A stretch of DNA of 64,000 nucleotides, taken from positions 1 to 64,000 of the forward strand of contig JAEWRL010000176.1 in assembly GCA_023398955.1 (NCBI GenBank), written 5' to 3'. The notes below the pieces were generated by a model, which did not search any database, was not told the DNA's origin, and worked only from the letters and a program-made list of their open reading frames with translations. The translations under genes were made by a program, and so were the position numbers. Of this stretch, positions 16,200 through 24,658 are shown one piece after another; the stretch's first letter is position 1, and every line of letters begins with the position of its first letter. The DNA comes from Pseudomonadota bacterium (GTDB lineage: Bacteria; Myxococcota_A; Polyangia; Polyangiales; Polyangiaceae).

Positions 16200-17102
16200 C
16201 TAGCGTGGGCCACGAGGGCTGCTCTGCCGCCCCGACTGGCGCCTGTCCCGGCGCTCGGTGCCCTCGCGACGTCGTTGCTCCTGGGCTCGGTGCTCGCCGC
16301 GAGTCGCGCTCTGGTGACGAGCCCGCTCCGCGTCCTCGGCTGCCTCCCGCAAGATGGGCGCCACCTGCGGCGTTCCGCGGCTCTCTCCAGCGGCACGTTG
16401 CGGCGCATGGCGTCGCACTCGCACGCGCGGGAGGTCGGCGAGCGGGACCCGAGGGCTCGCGGCTGCACCGGACGGCGCAGCCCCGGGACCGAGGGCCTCC
16501 GTGGCTTCGGTAGGCGTGGTCCTCGGCTCGGGGGCGGGGGCGGGGGCACTGCTCGCCCGGTTTGGTGCCGAGGCAGTCCTCACCCCGACCTCACGGGTTG
16601 TCCCGGTCGTGACGCGCTGCGTTTGTGGATCATCGACGACTGACGGCGCCGGAGTTTCGTTGGAACGCTCTGACTGCGCAGACGCCTTGCCCGGCTTGGG
16701 TTGCCGGCGCGCCTGACGCTTGGCCACGGATCCGGCAGGCACGGGCGGCGAGCTCTGTTGCACCTGCTCGTGAGTGTCGGCAGAAGCTTTGTCTCGCCAC
16801 GACGGCAGCTCGATCCATCCCGCGCTGCGGGCCGCGAATGCAGCGGCCGGGAGTGCCAGTGCCGCAATCCCCAGGGCAACGTACCGTCTCTTGCGGCGCC
16901 ACCACGCCATCGCTCGTGGGCCCTCGACGCGTTGGGGCGAGCGTGGCCCCGTTGGGACTGGAGCCCCAGGCTGGCCACGCCGAAGCTCCTGGGCGGCAGC
17001 GCGGAGACCGACCGACAGCCGCGCCTGGAAGTCCCGCTCCGGCGGCTCCACCCGCAGGGCTCGCAGGGCCTTCGTCAGCTCGTTGGGGGTCAGGTGCGTC
17101 AC
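16200..17102 (-). CDS. Single-pass membrane anti-sigma factor (putative)
   Basis: 300 residues. A short cytoplasmic N-terminal region (about 1-70, starting MTHLTPNELTKALRALRVEP), one transmembrane helix (about 73-92), and a long Pro/Ala/Arg-rich periplasmic tail without recognisable fold. It begins with GTG inside the sequence GTGA, so its start overlaps the sigma-factor stop by 4 bases. That is translational coupling and is typical of ECF sigma/anti-sigma pairs. I do not see a canonical zinc-binding anti-sigma motif (HxxxCxxC), so the assignment rests on gene order, topology and the N-terminal domain size. It probably holds the sigma factor at the membrane until an envelope signal arrives. 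Confidence 0.7.
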   Translation of the reverse strand: MTHLTPNELTKALRALRVEPPERDFQARLSVGLRAAAQELRRGQPGAPVPTGPRSPQRVEGPRAMAWWRRKRRYVALGIAALALPAAAFAARSAGWIELPSWRDKASADTHEQVQQSSPPVPAGSVAKRQARRQPKPGKASAQSERSNETPAPSVVDDPQTQRVTTGTTREVGVRTASAPNRASSAPAPAPEPRTTPTEATEALGPGAAPSGAAASPRVPLADLPRVRVRRHAPQRAAGESRGTPQVAPILREAAEDAERARHQSATRGEHRAQEQRRREGTERRDRRQSGRQSSPRGPR

Positions 17103-17725
17103 GGGTTCGTTCTCCTGCGAAGGTTCGACGCAGCTGCGCCCCCAGAGGTTCCCACCGCTCGCTGCACGGGGGGCTCGTCGTGCAGCGCACCGAGGAGCTC
17201 CAGCAATCGGGCTCTCGCGCGATTGAGCCTGGAACGAATCGTGCCAACGGGGACCTCCTCAATCGTCGCGATCTCATCGTAGCTCATCCCCTCGATCTCG
17301 AAGAGCACTAAAGGCACGCGGAAGCGAGGCTCGAGGGCTTCGATCGCCTTCCACAGGCGCCGCGCCTCGCGGCGGGCCGACAATGCCTCCTCCACGCCCG
17401 CGCTGTTATCGGGAGGTTCCGTCGTGAGCTCTTGCTCGGAGGCGCGGGCTCGCGCCTGACGTCCGCGTCGAGAGTCAATGAAGGTCGTACGGGCGATGGC
17501 GTACAACCAGGTGGCGAGCCCGGAGTCGCCCCGGAAACCGGAAATGGAGCGGAAGGCCTTGATGAGAGCCTCTTGTGCCAAGTCGTCGGCCTCCGACCAG
17601 TCGCGGCTGAATGCAAACGCAAAACGTCGCAGGGACGCTATGTGCGGGTGCACTAGCGTCTCGAACGCCTGGGGATCGCCAGAACGTGCCAGCTCGAGGA
17701 GAACTCTGTCGATGGACGAGGACAA
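17099..17725 (-). CDS. ECF-family RNA polymerase sigma factor
   Basis: 208 residues. Region 2 runs from about 20 to 85 (DWSEADDLAQEALIKAFRSI, then GLATWLYAIARTTFIDSRR) and region 4 from about 125 to 180 (FEIEGMSYDEIATIEEVPVGTIRSRLNRARARLLELL), the helix-turn-helix that reads the -35 element. There is no region 3, as expected for ECF sigma factors. The best available start is TTG at 17725; no strong ribosome-binding site is visible, so the exact N-terminus is uncertain. It overlaps the downstream anti-sigma gene by 4 bases, and a TPR/beta-barrel gene follows. It probably drives its own operon in response to envelope stress. Confidence 0.93.
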   Translation of the reverse strand: MSSSIDRVLLELARSGDPQAFETLVHPHIASLRRFAFAFSRDWSEADDLAQEALIKAFRSISGFRGDSGLATWLYAIARTTFIDSRRGRQARARASEQELTTEPPDNSAGVEEALSARREARRLWKAIEALEPRFRVPLVLFEIEGMSYDEIATIEEVPVGTIRSRLNRARARLLELLGALHDEPPVQRAVGTSGGAAASNLRRRTNP

Positions 17726-17931
17726 CGTGCGAATGCAACCTGCCGGGCCGGCTCAAGGGCTCCTGCCCCTGGCAGCTTGTCTGACGTAGACGGCGCTGCG
17801 CGAGTTCCGCAAAGACCCAAGCGAGACCGCTCGCCACACATCTGCCGCCAAGCGTACCTCCAAAAGGGCGCCCACCGGCCGCTCAGCGAGCCCTGGCGAG
17901 GCCGCTGCTCAGTCGTCCGCTTACCACGGCA

Positions 17932-19776
17932 TCACTGATAACCCTTGGCTTGCAGGTTGAACAGGTGCGCGTACCTGCCACTGCGGGCCATGAGTTCGTC
18001 GTGGGAGCCTTCCTCAATGATCGTCCCCCCTTCGAGCACGACGATCCAGTCGGCCATACGTACCGTGGAGAAACGGTGGGAGATGACGATCCCCATTTTG
18101 CCCTCTGCCAGGTTCCTGAAGCGCCGGAACACCTCCGCTTCGGCTTCCGCGTCCATGGATGCAGTGGGTTCGTCCAGCACCAGGATGTCGGCGTTCTCCC
18201 GCATGAAGGCTCGCGAAAGGGCCATCTTCTGCCATTGACCAACGGAGAGCTCCCGCCCGTCCTTGAACCAGCGGCCCAGCTGCGTCTCGTAGGAGCGAGG
18301 GAGGGCCTCGATGAACGGCTGCGCCATTCCCACGGCTGCTGCCCGCTTCCAGCGCTCCCTGTCTCCGAAGGCCTCCACGTCTCCGGCGCCGATGTTCTCT
18401 CCCGCGAGCAGTTGGTACCGTATGAAGTCCTGAAAGATGACGCCGATGCGGCGACGCAGCGCCTCGGCATCCCACTCACGAGCGTCGAGTCCGTCGATGA
18501 GGATGCGCCCCTCGCTGGGCTCATAGAGCCGCGTCAGGAGCTTGATGAGGGTCGTCTTGCCCGCGCCGTTCTCGCCGACGAGAGCGAGCTTGGCCCCTGG
18601 CGCCACGTGCAGGTCGATGTTCCTGAGGGAGGGCCGCGTGTCACCTGGATAAAAGAAACTGACCCTCTCGAACCGGATTCCATCGCCCGGGTCGGGGCCG
18701 CGGGTGGCGCTGCCCCTCTCGGGGGGAGGCGGGTGGTCGAGGTACTCATACAGATTGGAGAGGTACAGATTGTCCTCATACAGACCACCGATCGCTGAGA
18801 GAATCGCCGCCAGCGCCGCTTGTCCCTGTTTGAAGACGAGGAGGTACATGGTCATGTCACCGAGGGTGATGGTGCCCGCCACGGCGCTCAAAACGATCCA
18901 GGCATAGGTGACGTAGAGGGCTGCAGCGCTGACGAGGCCGAGGAGGAAGCCCCAAAGGGTGCGCTTGAGGGTGAGCGCGCGGTCTTCCTGAAAGAGCTCC
19001 TCGAAGATGCGTCGGTAGCGCGCGAGGAAGAGCGGGCCGAGGCCGAAGAGGGCGACCTCCTTGGCGTTGTCCTCTCGTGCCAGGAGGGTTTCGAGGTACG
19101 TTTGCTTCCGTGTCTCTGGGGCGCGCCAGCGGAACAGGCGAAAGGCGTCGCTCGAGAAGCGCGTCTCCGCCACGAACACCGGCATGGCTGCCGCCACGAG
19201 GACCAGCACGGCCATCCCGGAGAAACCCAGCAGGAGTCCGCCGTAGGCGATGAGAGAGATAGCGTTCTGGATGATCCCGAAAGCCCGTTTGACGAGGCTC
19301 AAGGGACGCGAGGATGCTTCGCGGCGCGCTCGCGTCATGCGGTCGTAGAACTCAGAATCTTCGAAGTCCGCTAGCCTGAGCGTCAGCGCCTTCTCCAGGA
19401 TGAGCTCGTTGACTCGCTGTCCCAGCAGGGCGCGCAGCAGCGACTCGCTCGCTGCCAGGCCGCGTTGTGCCGCTGCGAGCAGGGTCACCAAGGCGAACTC
19501 GAAACCCACGTAGCCTACGGCGCGAAGCTGGTCCGCTTCCGCGCCGCTTCTCGCGGCGAGCACGACGGCATCGACGAGGAGCTTGCCCACGTAGGCGATG
19601 GAAGCTGGCAGGAGCCCCGCCACCACGCTCAGGGCGAGGAGCCCGATCGTGATCCGGTGGCTCGTGGACCACACGAGGGACAAAGCGCGTCCCGTGTAGC
19701 GGAAGACGTCCAAAGACTGGCGCCAACGGACTCGCCCAGAGGTCGAAACGTGGGGCGCGGAGGCGGGGGCGATCAC
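17932..19776 (-). CDS. ABC exporter, fused permease and ATPase
   Basis: 614 residues with an N-terminal membrane domain (about 1-345, several hydrophobic helices) and a C-terminal ATPase (about 365-610). Walker A GENGAGKTT, Q-loop VIFQDF, signature LSVGQWQKMALSRA, Walker B DILVLDEPTASMD and H-loop SHRFSTVR are all intact, so it should hydrolyse ATP as a homodimer. The signature reads LSVGQ rather than LSGGQ, a common variant. It begins with GTG. It lies about 200 bases upstream of the sigma-factor gene and 54 bases downstream of the AgmX/PglI-like gene, all on the minus strand. The substrate cannot be told from sequence; such exporters carry lipids, peptides or drugs. Confidence 0.93.
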   Translation of the reverse strand: MIAPASAPHVSTSGRVRWRQSLDVFRYTGRALSLVWSTSHRITIGLLALSVVAGLLPASIAYVGKLLVDAVVLAARSGAEADQLRAVGYVGFEFALVTLLAAAQRGLAASESLLRALLGQRVNELILEKALTLRLADFEDSEFYDRMTRARREASSRPLSLVKRAFGIIQNAISLIAYGGLLLGFSGMAVLVLVAAAMPVFVAETRFSSDAFRLFRWRAPETRKQTYLETLLAREDNAKEVALFGLGPLFLARYRRIFEELFQEDRALTLKRTLWGFLLGLVSAAALYVTYAWIVLSAVAGTITLGDMTMYLLVFKQGQAALAAILSAIGGLYEDNLYLSNLYEYLDHPPPPERGSATRGPDPGDGIRFERVSFFYPGDTRPSLRNIDLHVAPGAKLALVGENGAGKTTLIKLLTRLYEPSEGRILIDGLDAREWDAEALRRRIGVIFQDFIRYQLLAGENIGAGDVEAFGDRERWKRAAAVGMAQPFIEALPRSYETQLGRWFKDGRELSVGQWQKMALSRAFMRENADILVLDEPTASMDAEAEAEVFRRFRNLAEGKMGIVISHRFSTVRMADWIVVLEGGTIIEEGSHDELMARSGRYAHLFNLQAKGYQ

Positions 19777-19830
19777 TGGGGGAACCTAGCTCCCTCGCGC
19801 GAGGGTGGCAGCGCTGCAGTGTTTGCAGTG

Positions 19831-20739
19831 CTACTTGGGGGGCGCTTCCGGCGGCGTGCCGAGCCGCAAGGCGAAGACCAGCGGCTCCGTGGCGCCCGGG
19901 ATATGCAGCCCTCTGACGACTCGGGTAGCGCAGGCGGTTACCTCGGGATCGGGGAAGCGGCTCTCGTACTCCTTGGCCTGCGTCACCTCCCCGGTTGCCC
20001 CGAACTCGACGAGGAGCGCGAGTCTGCCCCAGAGTTTTCCGTCGCGACTCAGGCCCTCCATGGCGCAGCGTGTGAGCTCCGCGCGCGCCGCAGACCAGCG
20101 TTCCTCGGCGCTGGGCGGTACTGGGGGAGGAGCCGCCAGCGGGGGCTCCGATCGCGCCGGCAGCGGAGCGTCGCCGGGCCACAGACGAATCCGGAGATCC
20201 GCGTCGATGCGCCGGGCAGGGAGCGTGCCGAGCCCGAGGGTCAGCGCTGCTCGCTGGAGACACGCGGCCAGCTCGCTGTCCGTGAGGCTCTCCAGGCCGC
20301 GCACGGCGCTGACACGGCCCGTCTGCGCGGCGGTCATTCGCACGCGGTAGTCGACGGTCATCTCCGGGTCTCGGCGTAAGGCGGCCTCGTAGCAGACGCG
20401 GAACGGCCAATAACCGACGGTTCGCGCGCGCGCTTCGACCTTGCGCCGCACGGCCTCTGGAGTCCCTTGCCTGTGCCAGGCTCCGACGATCTTGGCGTCA
20501 ACCACGACTCGCGCCGCGGGATGGAAGCGCGGGCGACTCGACGGGTAATCGGGATCACCCTTACCACCGATGTTCCAGCGCGCCAGCGCCTCCTCCCACA
20601 GGGATGCTTGCACGTCGCCCGCGGGCAGCGGGTGCAGCCCGACCCTAGTCGGGGGCTCGAGCTCCAGCGGGACCGGGCTCGCGGCGGCGAGGGTGAGCCC
20701 CGCCATCAGGATCAGGAGTCGAAGCGTTGGGAGCGGCAC
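19831..20739 (-). CDS. Periplasmic protein with two AgmX/PglI-like modules
   Basis: 302 residues from GTG at 20739, the start that gives a proper signal peptide (LRLLILMAGLTLAAASP). Two C-terminal-type modules are visible: one around FRVCYEAALRRDPEM...DSELAACLQRAALTLGL and one around ELTRCAMEGLSRDGKL...VEFGATGEVTQAKEY...CATRVVRGLHIPG. Each has a Cys in the first helix, a beta hairpin with a Gly turn, and a second Cys, which is the pattern of the AgmX/PglI C-terminal (TonB-like) domain common in myxobacteria. A Pro-rich linker joins them. No strong ribosome-binding site supports this start over longer in-frame ones. Role unknown; the family was first named for gliding-motility proteins. Confidence 0.65.
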   Translation of the reverse strand: MPLPTLRLLILMAGLTLAAASPVPLELEPPTRVGLHPLPAGDVQASLWEEALARWNIGGKGDPDYPSSRPRFHPAARVVVDAKIVGAWHRQGTPEAVRRKVEARARTVGYWPFRVCYEAALRRDPEMTVDYRVRMTAAQTGRVSAVRGLESLTDSELAACLQRAALTLGLGTLPARRIDADLRIRLWPGDAPLPARSEPPLAAPPPVPPSAEERWSAARAELTRCAMEGLSRDGKLWGRLALLVEFGATGEVTQAKEYESRFPDPEVTACATRVVRGLHIPGATEPLVFALRLGTPPEAPPK

Positions 20740-20857
20740 CCTCGCACGATAGCGCGACAGCGGCGCTTGGGCCCAGCTTTCGCACAGACGTCTGCGCAGC
20801 GCTCCGGTGTCCTCGCACGCGCAACACTTCTTGGCGCGCTGGTGGCGGCGTGAGCGC

Positions 20858-21778
20858 CTAGGCAAGCAGAGCGCTCACGTGGGCCAAAAAATCCGCCGGC
20901 GGAGGCCGCTCGAAAAGGAGGTCTTCTTCGCGAGACGGGTGGCGCAGTCCGAGGGTGGCGGCGTGTAGCATCAGGCGTGGTGCCTCGATGAGCGTACCTC
21001 GGTAGCGGCGCTGGTAGACCCTCTCGCCCACGAGGGGATGTCCTGCTTCGGCCAGGTGAATTCGGATCTGGTGCGTTCTCCCCGTCTCGAGGCGGCACTC
21101 CACCAGGGTGCTGTCTCGTAGCTCTCTCATAGGGCGCACGTGGGTGATGGCGCGTCGGCCGAGCCGCGGATTGTCCGTAGAGCCTCGCAGTCCATCGCCC
21201 CGGTTGGGTACGAGGCGAGAGTCGAGCGTGACGGCCTTCACGAGGCCATGAGCCACGGCCTCATAGCGACGCTGTACGGTGTGAAGACGGAACTGGTGTT
21301 TCAGGATGCGAAGCGCCGCCTGCGTTCGCGCGAAGACGAGCAGGCCGCTCGTCTCCTTGTCGATGCGGTGCACGACGTGGAGCGAAGCGTCTCTGCTCGA
21401 GCCGTGCCGCGCCCTCAGCACCGCCTGCAGGCGTTCGATGAGTGTGTCGCGTTCGTCCTTGTCATAGGGAACCGTGCTGATGCCGCTCGGCTTGTTGACG
21501 ACGACGAGCTGGCTGTCGATGAAGACGATCTCGACGAGGGCTCGTTCCCGGCTCGCAGGGCGACCGCTCATGCGGACGACTACCTGGGCTCCCGGCTCGA
21601 GCTGCATCCCGGGATCGCAAGCGGGTTGCTCGTCGACCCACACCTTTCCGCTACGAAGCAGCCGCTTGACGTCGTTCCAACTCGCGCCAGGGTGGGCCTC
21701 GCGCAAGGCGCGGCCGAGCGCGGTACGGGTAGTCGTGACGGTGAACCCCCCGTCGCGGAACTGGTGACGCTGACTCAC
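20858..21778 (-). CDS. RluA-family pseudouridine synthase
   Basis: 306 residues. Converts uridine to pseudouridine in rRNA or tRNA in the cytoplasm. An S4 RNA-binding domain (about 15-75, WNDVKRLLRSGKVWVDEQPA) precedes the catalytic domain, whose motif HRIDKETSGLLVFARTQ holds the catalytic Asp. Family motifs VVNKPSG and GRTHQIRIHL follow. I chose the GTG at 21778 because it lies inside GTGA, overlapping the rlpA stop by 4 bases; a TTG 12 bases upstream is possible. The target RNA position cannot be assigned among RluA/C/D-type enzymes. Confidence 0.93.
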   Translation of the reverse strand: MSQRHQFRDGGFTVTTTRTALGRALREAHPGASWNDVKRLLRSGKVWVDEQPACDPGMQLEPGAQVVVRMSGRPASRERALVEIVFIDSQLVVVNKPSGISTVPYDKDERDTLIERLQAVLRARHGSSRDASLHVVHRIDKETSGLLVFARTQAALRILKHQFRLHTVQRRYEAVAHGLVKAVTLDSRLVPNRGDGLRGSTDNPRLGRRAITHVRPMRELRDSTLVECRLETGRTHQIRIHLAEAGHPLVGERVYQRRYRGTLIEAPRLMLHAATLGLRHPSREEDLLFERPPPADFLAHVSALLA

Positions 21779-22338
21779 TGGGGGGCGCAATCGAGCACCT
21801 CGACCAGGACGGGTACCACCCCCGCTCGGATCATGTCGAGCTTCGTTGCTGCTGCCCGCGACAGGTCGATGATTCGGGTGCGCTTTCCAAAAGGGCCCCT
21901 GTCAGTGATCTGCACGACGACCGTCGGGCCTGCCGGTTGCCGGGTCACTCGCACCCATGTGCCGAAGGGCAGATTGCGGTGGGCGGCGGTGAGCTGGCGC
22001 GGGTCGTAGACCTGACCGCTGGCGGTCCTGTTTCCTGCCAGCGCATCGCTGTAATAGCTTGCCTCGCCGGTATAGCGCGCGACGGTCCGTGCAGCGGGGC
22101 AAGCCGCAGAGGCGGCTGACGTCCGGTGTGGCCCACGAGGGACGACCGTCGTCTCGGGAGTCTCAGGAGTGTCGGGGGTTTCTGTCTCGACTGGCCTGCC
22201 CATCCGTTGCTCGGGAAACGGTGGAGGACCATTCGTGTGTCCAACCTGCCTGAAGTTCGCAGGTGCGCAGCTGCCGAGGCCAACTGCAAGCACCACGAAG
22301 CGCAGCCGCCACGAGGTTGCCCGGAGTCGTGAAGGCAT
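21775..22338 (-). CDS. rlpA: RlpA-like lipoprotein (DPBB domain)
   Basis: 187 residues. A lipoprotein signal ends GLGSC, followed by a Pro/Thr-rich linker and a C-terminal double-psi beta-barrel (about 105-185) with the family segments GEASYYSDALAGNRTASGQVYDP, LTAAHRNLPFGTWVRVT and ITDRGPFGKRTRIIDLSRAAA. RlpA proteins cleave peptidoglycan strands that lack stem peptides, at division sites. There is no SPOR domain, so septal targeting by that route is not expected. I chose the ATG at 22338 because it gives the signal peptide directly; the ribosome-binding site is weak. It is the first gene of the minus-strand series and is coupled to the RluA-type gene. Confidence 0.88.
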   Translation of the reverse strand: MPSRLRATSWRLRFVVLAVGLGSCAPANFRQVGHTNGPPPFPEQRMGRPVETETPDTPETPETTVVPRGPHRTSAASAACPAARTVARYTGEASYYSDALAGNRTASGQVYDPRQLTAAHRNLPFGTWVRVTRQPAGPTVVVQITDRGPFGKRTRIIDLSRAAATKLDMIRAGVVPVLVEVLDCAPQ

Positions 22339-22746
22339 CGACCGAGGGAATCGGAAACCACGGAGAGGCTGGCGGCGGAAAGGCAGGTGACGGAAGGTCA
22401 GGAGAGCCGGATGCCTCAGAGAGCGGCCAGGAGCGGGAGGGAGGTGTTTTGGGGACGTCACTCTGGATGCAAAGGCAAAGGGGAGGAAGGGCCGGTTGGC
22501 TCTCGGCCACCGAGACGGTCCGGGGGCGTTCTGTCTCCGCTGGAACTCAGTTTAGGCGCTCGTCACGAGCTGTAAAGCCGCCTGCGAAGGTGGTGCTCGG
22601 TGCTGGGACGCTCTGCGCTCCCAGTCGGCCATCGACCCCAGCGTCAATCGTGCTACCGTCGCGGCGCTCCGCCGTGATCTGCTTGGGTACGCGAGGCAAC
22701 GATGCCCGAGCCCACGGCTTCCTCTGGCCCCGCGACGAGGTAGCGA
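22339..22746. other. Divergent intergenic region, rlpA and yciO
   Basis: 408 bases between two divergent starts. It must hold both promoters. Short frames here have no recognisable sequence. A GAGG ribosome-binding site for the plus-strand gene lies at its right edge. I see no strong hairpin or repeat. Confidence 0.6.
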
Positions 22747-23355
22747 ATGCTTGTCGAAATCAATCCCGACAACCCTGAACCTCGCAAGATTGCACAAGCG
22801 GTCGATGCCCTCGAGGCTGGCGAGATCATCGCGTACCCGACGGATACCTCCTATGGCCTCGGCTGCGACCTATTCAACAAGAAGGCAATCGATCGGCTCT
22901 ACCAGATCAAGGGGATGGACCGCTCCCAGAAGCTCTCCTTCGTCTGCCAAGACCTCGGGGACGTGGCGCGCTATGGCATGATGCACGACCACGTCTACCG
23001 GGTGCTCAAGCGCTATCTTCCCGGCCCCTATACTTTCATTCTGGATGCCACGCGCGAGGTGCCGAAGGTCATCCAAACGCCGCGTAAGGCCGTTGGGATC
23101 CGCGTCCCGCAGCATGCGGTCGCCTTGAAGCTGACGCGGGAGCTCGGAAGGCCGATCATCTCCACGACCGCCGCGCGCCACGGCGAAGACCCCACGCCTG
23201 ACGCGCGTGAGATCGACCAGGCGTTTCGAGGGCTTGGGCTCGTGTTGGACGCGGGCGCGGGGGGCACGAGACCCAGCAGTGTCGTGGACCTGACCGGTCG
23301 CGAGCCGAAGGTGCTGCGGGTGGGTGCCGGGGACGTTAGCGAGTTCCGAGGTTAG
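22747..23355 (+). CDS. yciO: YrdC/Sua5/YciO-family protein, YciO subgroup
   Basis: 202 residues. Family members of the Sua5/TsaC type make L-threonylcarbamoyl-AMP, the precursor for t6A37 in tRNA. The dsRNA-binding-type fold spans the whole length, with the KxR-type ligand region near YQIKGMDRSQKLSFVCQDL, then YLPGPYTFILDAT, GIRVPQH and PIISTTA. The start (MLVEINPDNPEPRKIAQAV) and the PGPYTFIL segment match YciO, a paralogue whose in vivo role is less certain than TsaC. There is no Sua5 C-terminal domain. GAGG lies about 5 bases before the ATG. If no other family member exists in the genome, this would be the t6A enzyme. Confidence 0.88.
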   Translation: MLVEINPDNPEPRKIAQAVDALEAGEIIAYPTDTSYGLGCDLFNKKAIDRLYQIKGMDRSQKLSFVCQDLGDVARYGMMHDHVYRVLKRYLPGPYTFILDATREVPKVIQTPRKAVGIRVPQHAVALKLTRELGRPIISTTAARHGEDPTPDAREIDQAFRGLGLVLDAGAGGTRPSSVVDLTGREPKVLRVGAGDVSEFRG

Positions 23356-23452
23356 CTCGCGATTCTCGGTTTGCGCAGATTCTGCGCGCGATGCTCAAGA
23401 GGAGTACGCCGAAGTGATTGCCCCCGCTTTGCGGCCACGGTAAATCGCGCGT

Positions 23453-23758
23453 GTGGCCTTCGTCGTTACCGGGAACTGCACCGGTTGTCGTTTTACGGAC
23501 TGCGTCGCCGTCTGCCCCGTGGATTGCTTCCACGCGGACGACACGATGCTCTACATCGATCCCGACGAGTGCATCGATTGTGCGGCGTGCGTCACCGAGT
23601 GCCCGGTGGATGCGATCTTCGATGCCAAGCTGCTCCCGGCCGACCTCCAGCGTTGGGCAGCCATCAACGCTGAGCGAGCGCCGGTCCTGCCCGTCGTGAG
23701 GGAGGAGCAGTATCCCCTACCAGGCGCCTTGGATCGTAAGAAGAAGCTCGGACACTGA
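23453..23758 (+). CDS. fdxA: 7Fe ferredoxin, FdxA type
   Basis: 101 residues. Small electron carrier with one [3Fe-4S] and one [4Fe-4S] cluster. The N-terminal Cys set (C9, C12, C17, C21 in CTGCRFTDCVAVCPVD) and the second set (CIDCAACVTECP) match the FdxA pattern, and the C-terminal tail of about 45 residues is typical of this subgroup. The start is GTG at 23453, which fits the family N-terminus; the ribosome-binding site is weak. It may supply electrons to a redox enzyme elsewhere. It converges with slyD. Confidence 0.93.
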   Translation: MAFVVTGNCTGCRFTDCVAVCPVDCFHADDTMLYIDPDECIDCAACVTECPVDAIFDAKLLPADLQRWAAINAERAPVLPVVREEQYPLPGALDRKKKLGH

Positions 23759-23810
23759 CTGGCTCTCATGCCAGGAGGGAAGAGGGATGGGACACGGCCG
23801 TGCGAGAAGC

Positions 23811-23827
23811 GGGCGAGGGCCGCGCCC
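23811..23827. terminator. Possible bidirectional terminator between fdxA and slyD
   Basis: Stem GGGCG/CGCCC with a 7-base loop, followed by ATTTAA on the plus strand. It lies in the 90-base gap between two convergent genes. The stem is short, so the call is tentative. Confidence 0.3.
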
Positions 23828-23848
23828 ATTTAATCCGTGGCACCCTGT

Positions 23849-24346
23849 TCAGTGGTGCGCGCAGCCGGCGCCGTGTACGTGGCCGTGCTCACGCTCGTCG
23901 GTCGTGGCATCGCGTACGCTGACTACCTCGATGTCGAAAGTGAGCTGCTCCCCGGCGAGCGGATGATTCCGATCGACGGTCACGTGGTTGTCGCTGACCT
24001 CCGTTACCCAAAGGGGGACGAGCTCCCCGTCGGGCTGCTCAGCCGCGAATTGGATGCCCGGCTCGAGGGGCGCATCCTTCGGGAAGGCTTCCCGTGGGAC
24101 CTCGAGCTCCCCGTCTGGATCGTGCTCTCCATAGCCATCTGCGGGCTCGATGACCGCACGAAACCGGCTGCCGGCTGCTTTGCCCTCCATTTCTTTCTCG
24201 AGACCGGGGACGATGTTGCCCGCGCCGTGTAGGTACGGGAGGGGATCGGCGTCGGACTTGTCCAGGACGACTCCCGAAGAAGACGTCAGCGTGTAGTGAA
24301 AGGTAACTACCTTGCCAGTTGCGATTCGCTCGGAGGAGTCATTCAT
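23849..24346 (-). CDS. slyD: SlyD-type FKBP peptidyl-prolyl isomerase
   Basis: 165 residues. Catalyses cis-trans isomerisation at proline and acts as a chaperone and metal carrier in the cytoplasm. FKBP parts are GKVVTFHYTLTSSSGVVLDKS, LPYLHGAGNIVPGLEKEMEG and, after the inserted chaperone (IF) domain (about 75-130), FDIEVVSVRDAT. The tail ends HGHVHGAGCAHH, a short His/Cys metal-binding region like that of nickel-handling SlyD proteins. The gene stands alone on the minus strand, convergent with fdxA and divergent from the hemerythrin-like gene. Confidence 0.93.
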   Translation of the reverse strand: MNDSSERIATGKVVTFHYTLTSSSGVVLDKSDADPLPYLHGAGNIVPGLEKEMEGKAAGSRFRAVIEPADGYGEHDPDGELEVPREAFPKDAPLEPGIQFAAEQPDGELVPLWVTEVSDNHVTVDRNHPLAGEQLTFDIEVVSVRDATTDEREHGHVHGAGCAHH

Positions 24347-24658
24347 GCTCGCGGCCTAGCAGGCGATCGGTGGGTGCTCAACCGGGGAACTCTAGTGATT
24401 GCAGGGAAAACGCCGCAGTTCTAGTCGCAGTGCACGGGAACATACCCGGGCCCCGGGCCCTCCCCCGCGGCCACCAACCGAGGAGTCACCCCTGAGCTGC
24501 GTGTGCTCTGCGCAGGGGCGGAGTACGCGGCGCGCGCGTCACATCGTGACAGCCCGCAGAACCTGTTCTCGTCGCTAAGGATCTGGAAACCGCTAAAGCC
24601 AGTCTTGCCGTTCCTGGCGTCGGTCCCATGTAGTGGCTCTTGGTGAGAGTCGCGCGTT
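24347..24658. other. Divergent intergenic region with a GTCAC/GTGAC palindrome
   Basis: 312 bases between slyD and the hemerythrin-like gene. It holds GTCACATCGTGAC at 24538-24550 (5-base arms, 3-base spacer), a plausible operator but short enough to occur by chance. A GC-rich run near 24445-24460 (CCCGGGCCCC) can form hairpins. No gene seen. Confidence 0.45.
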
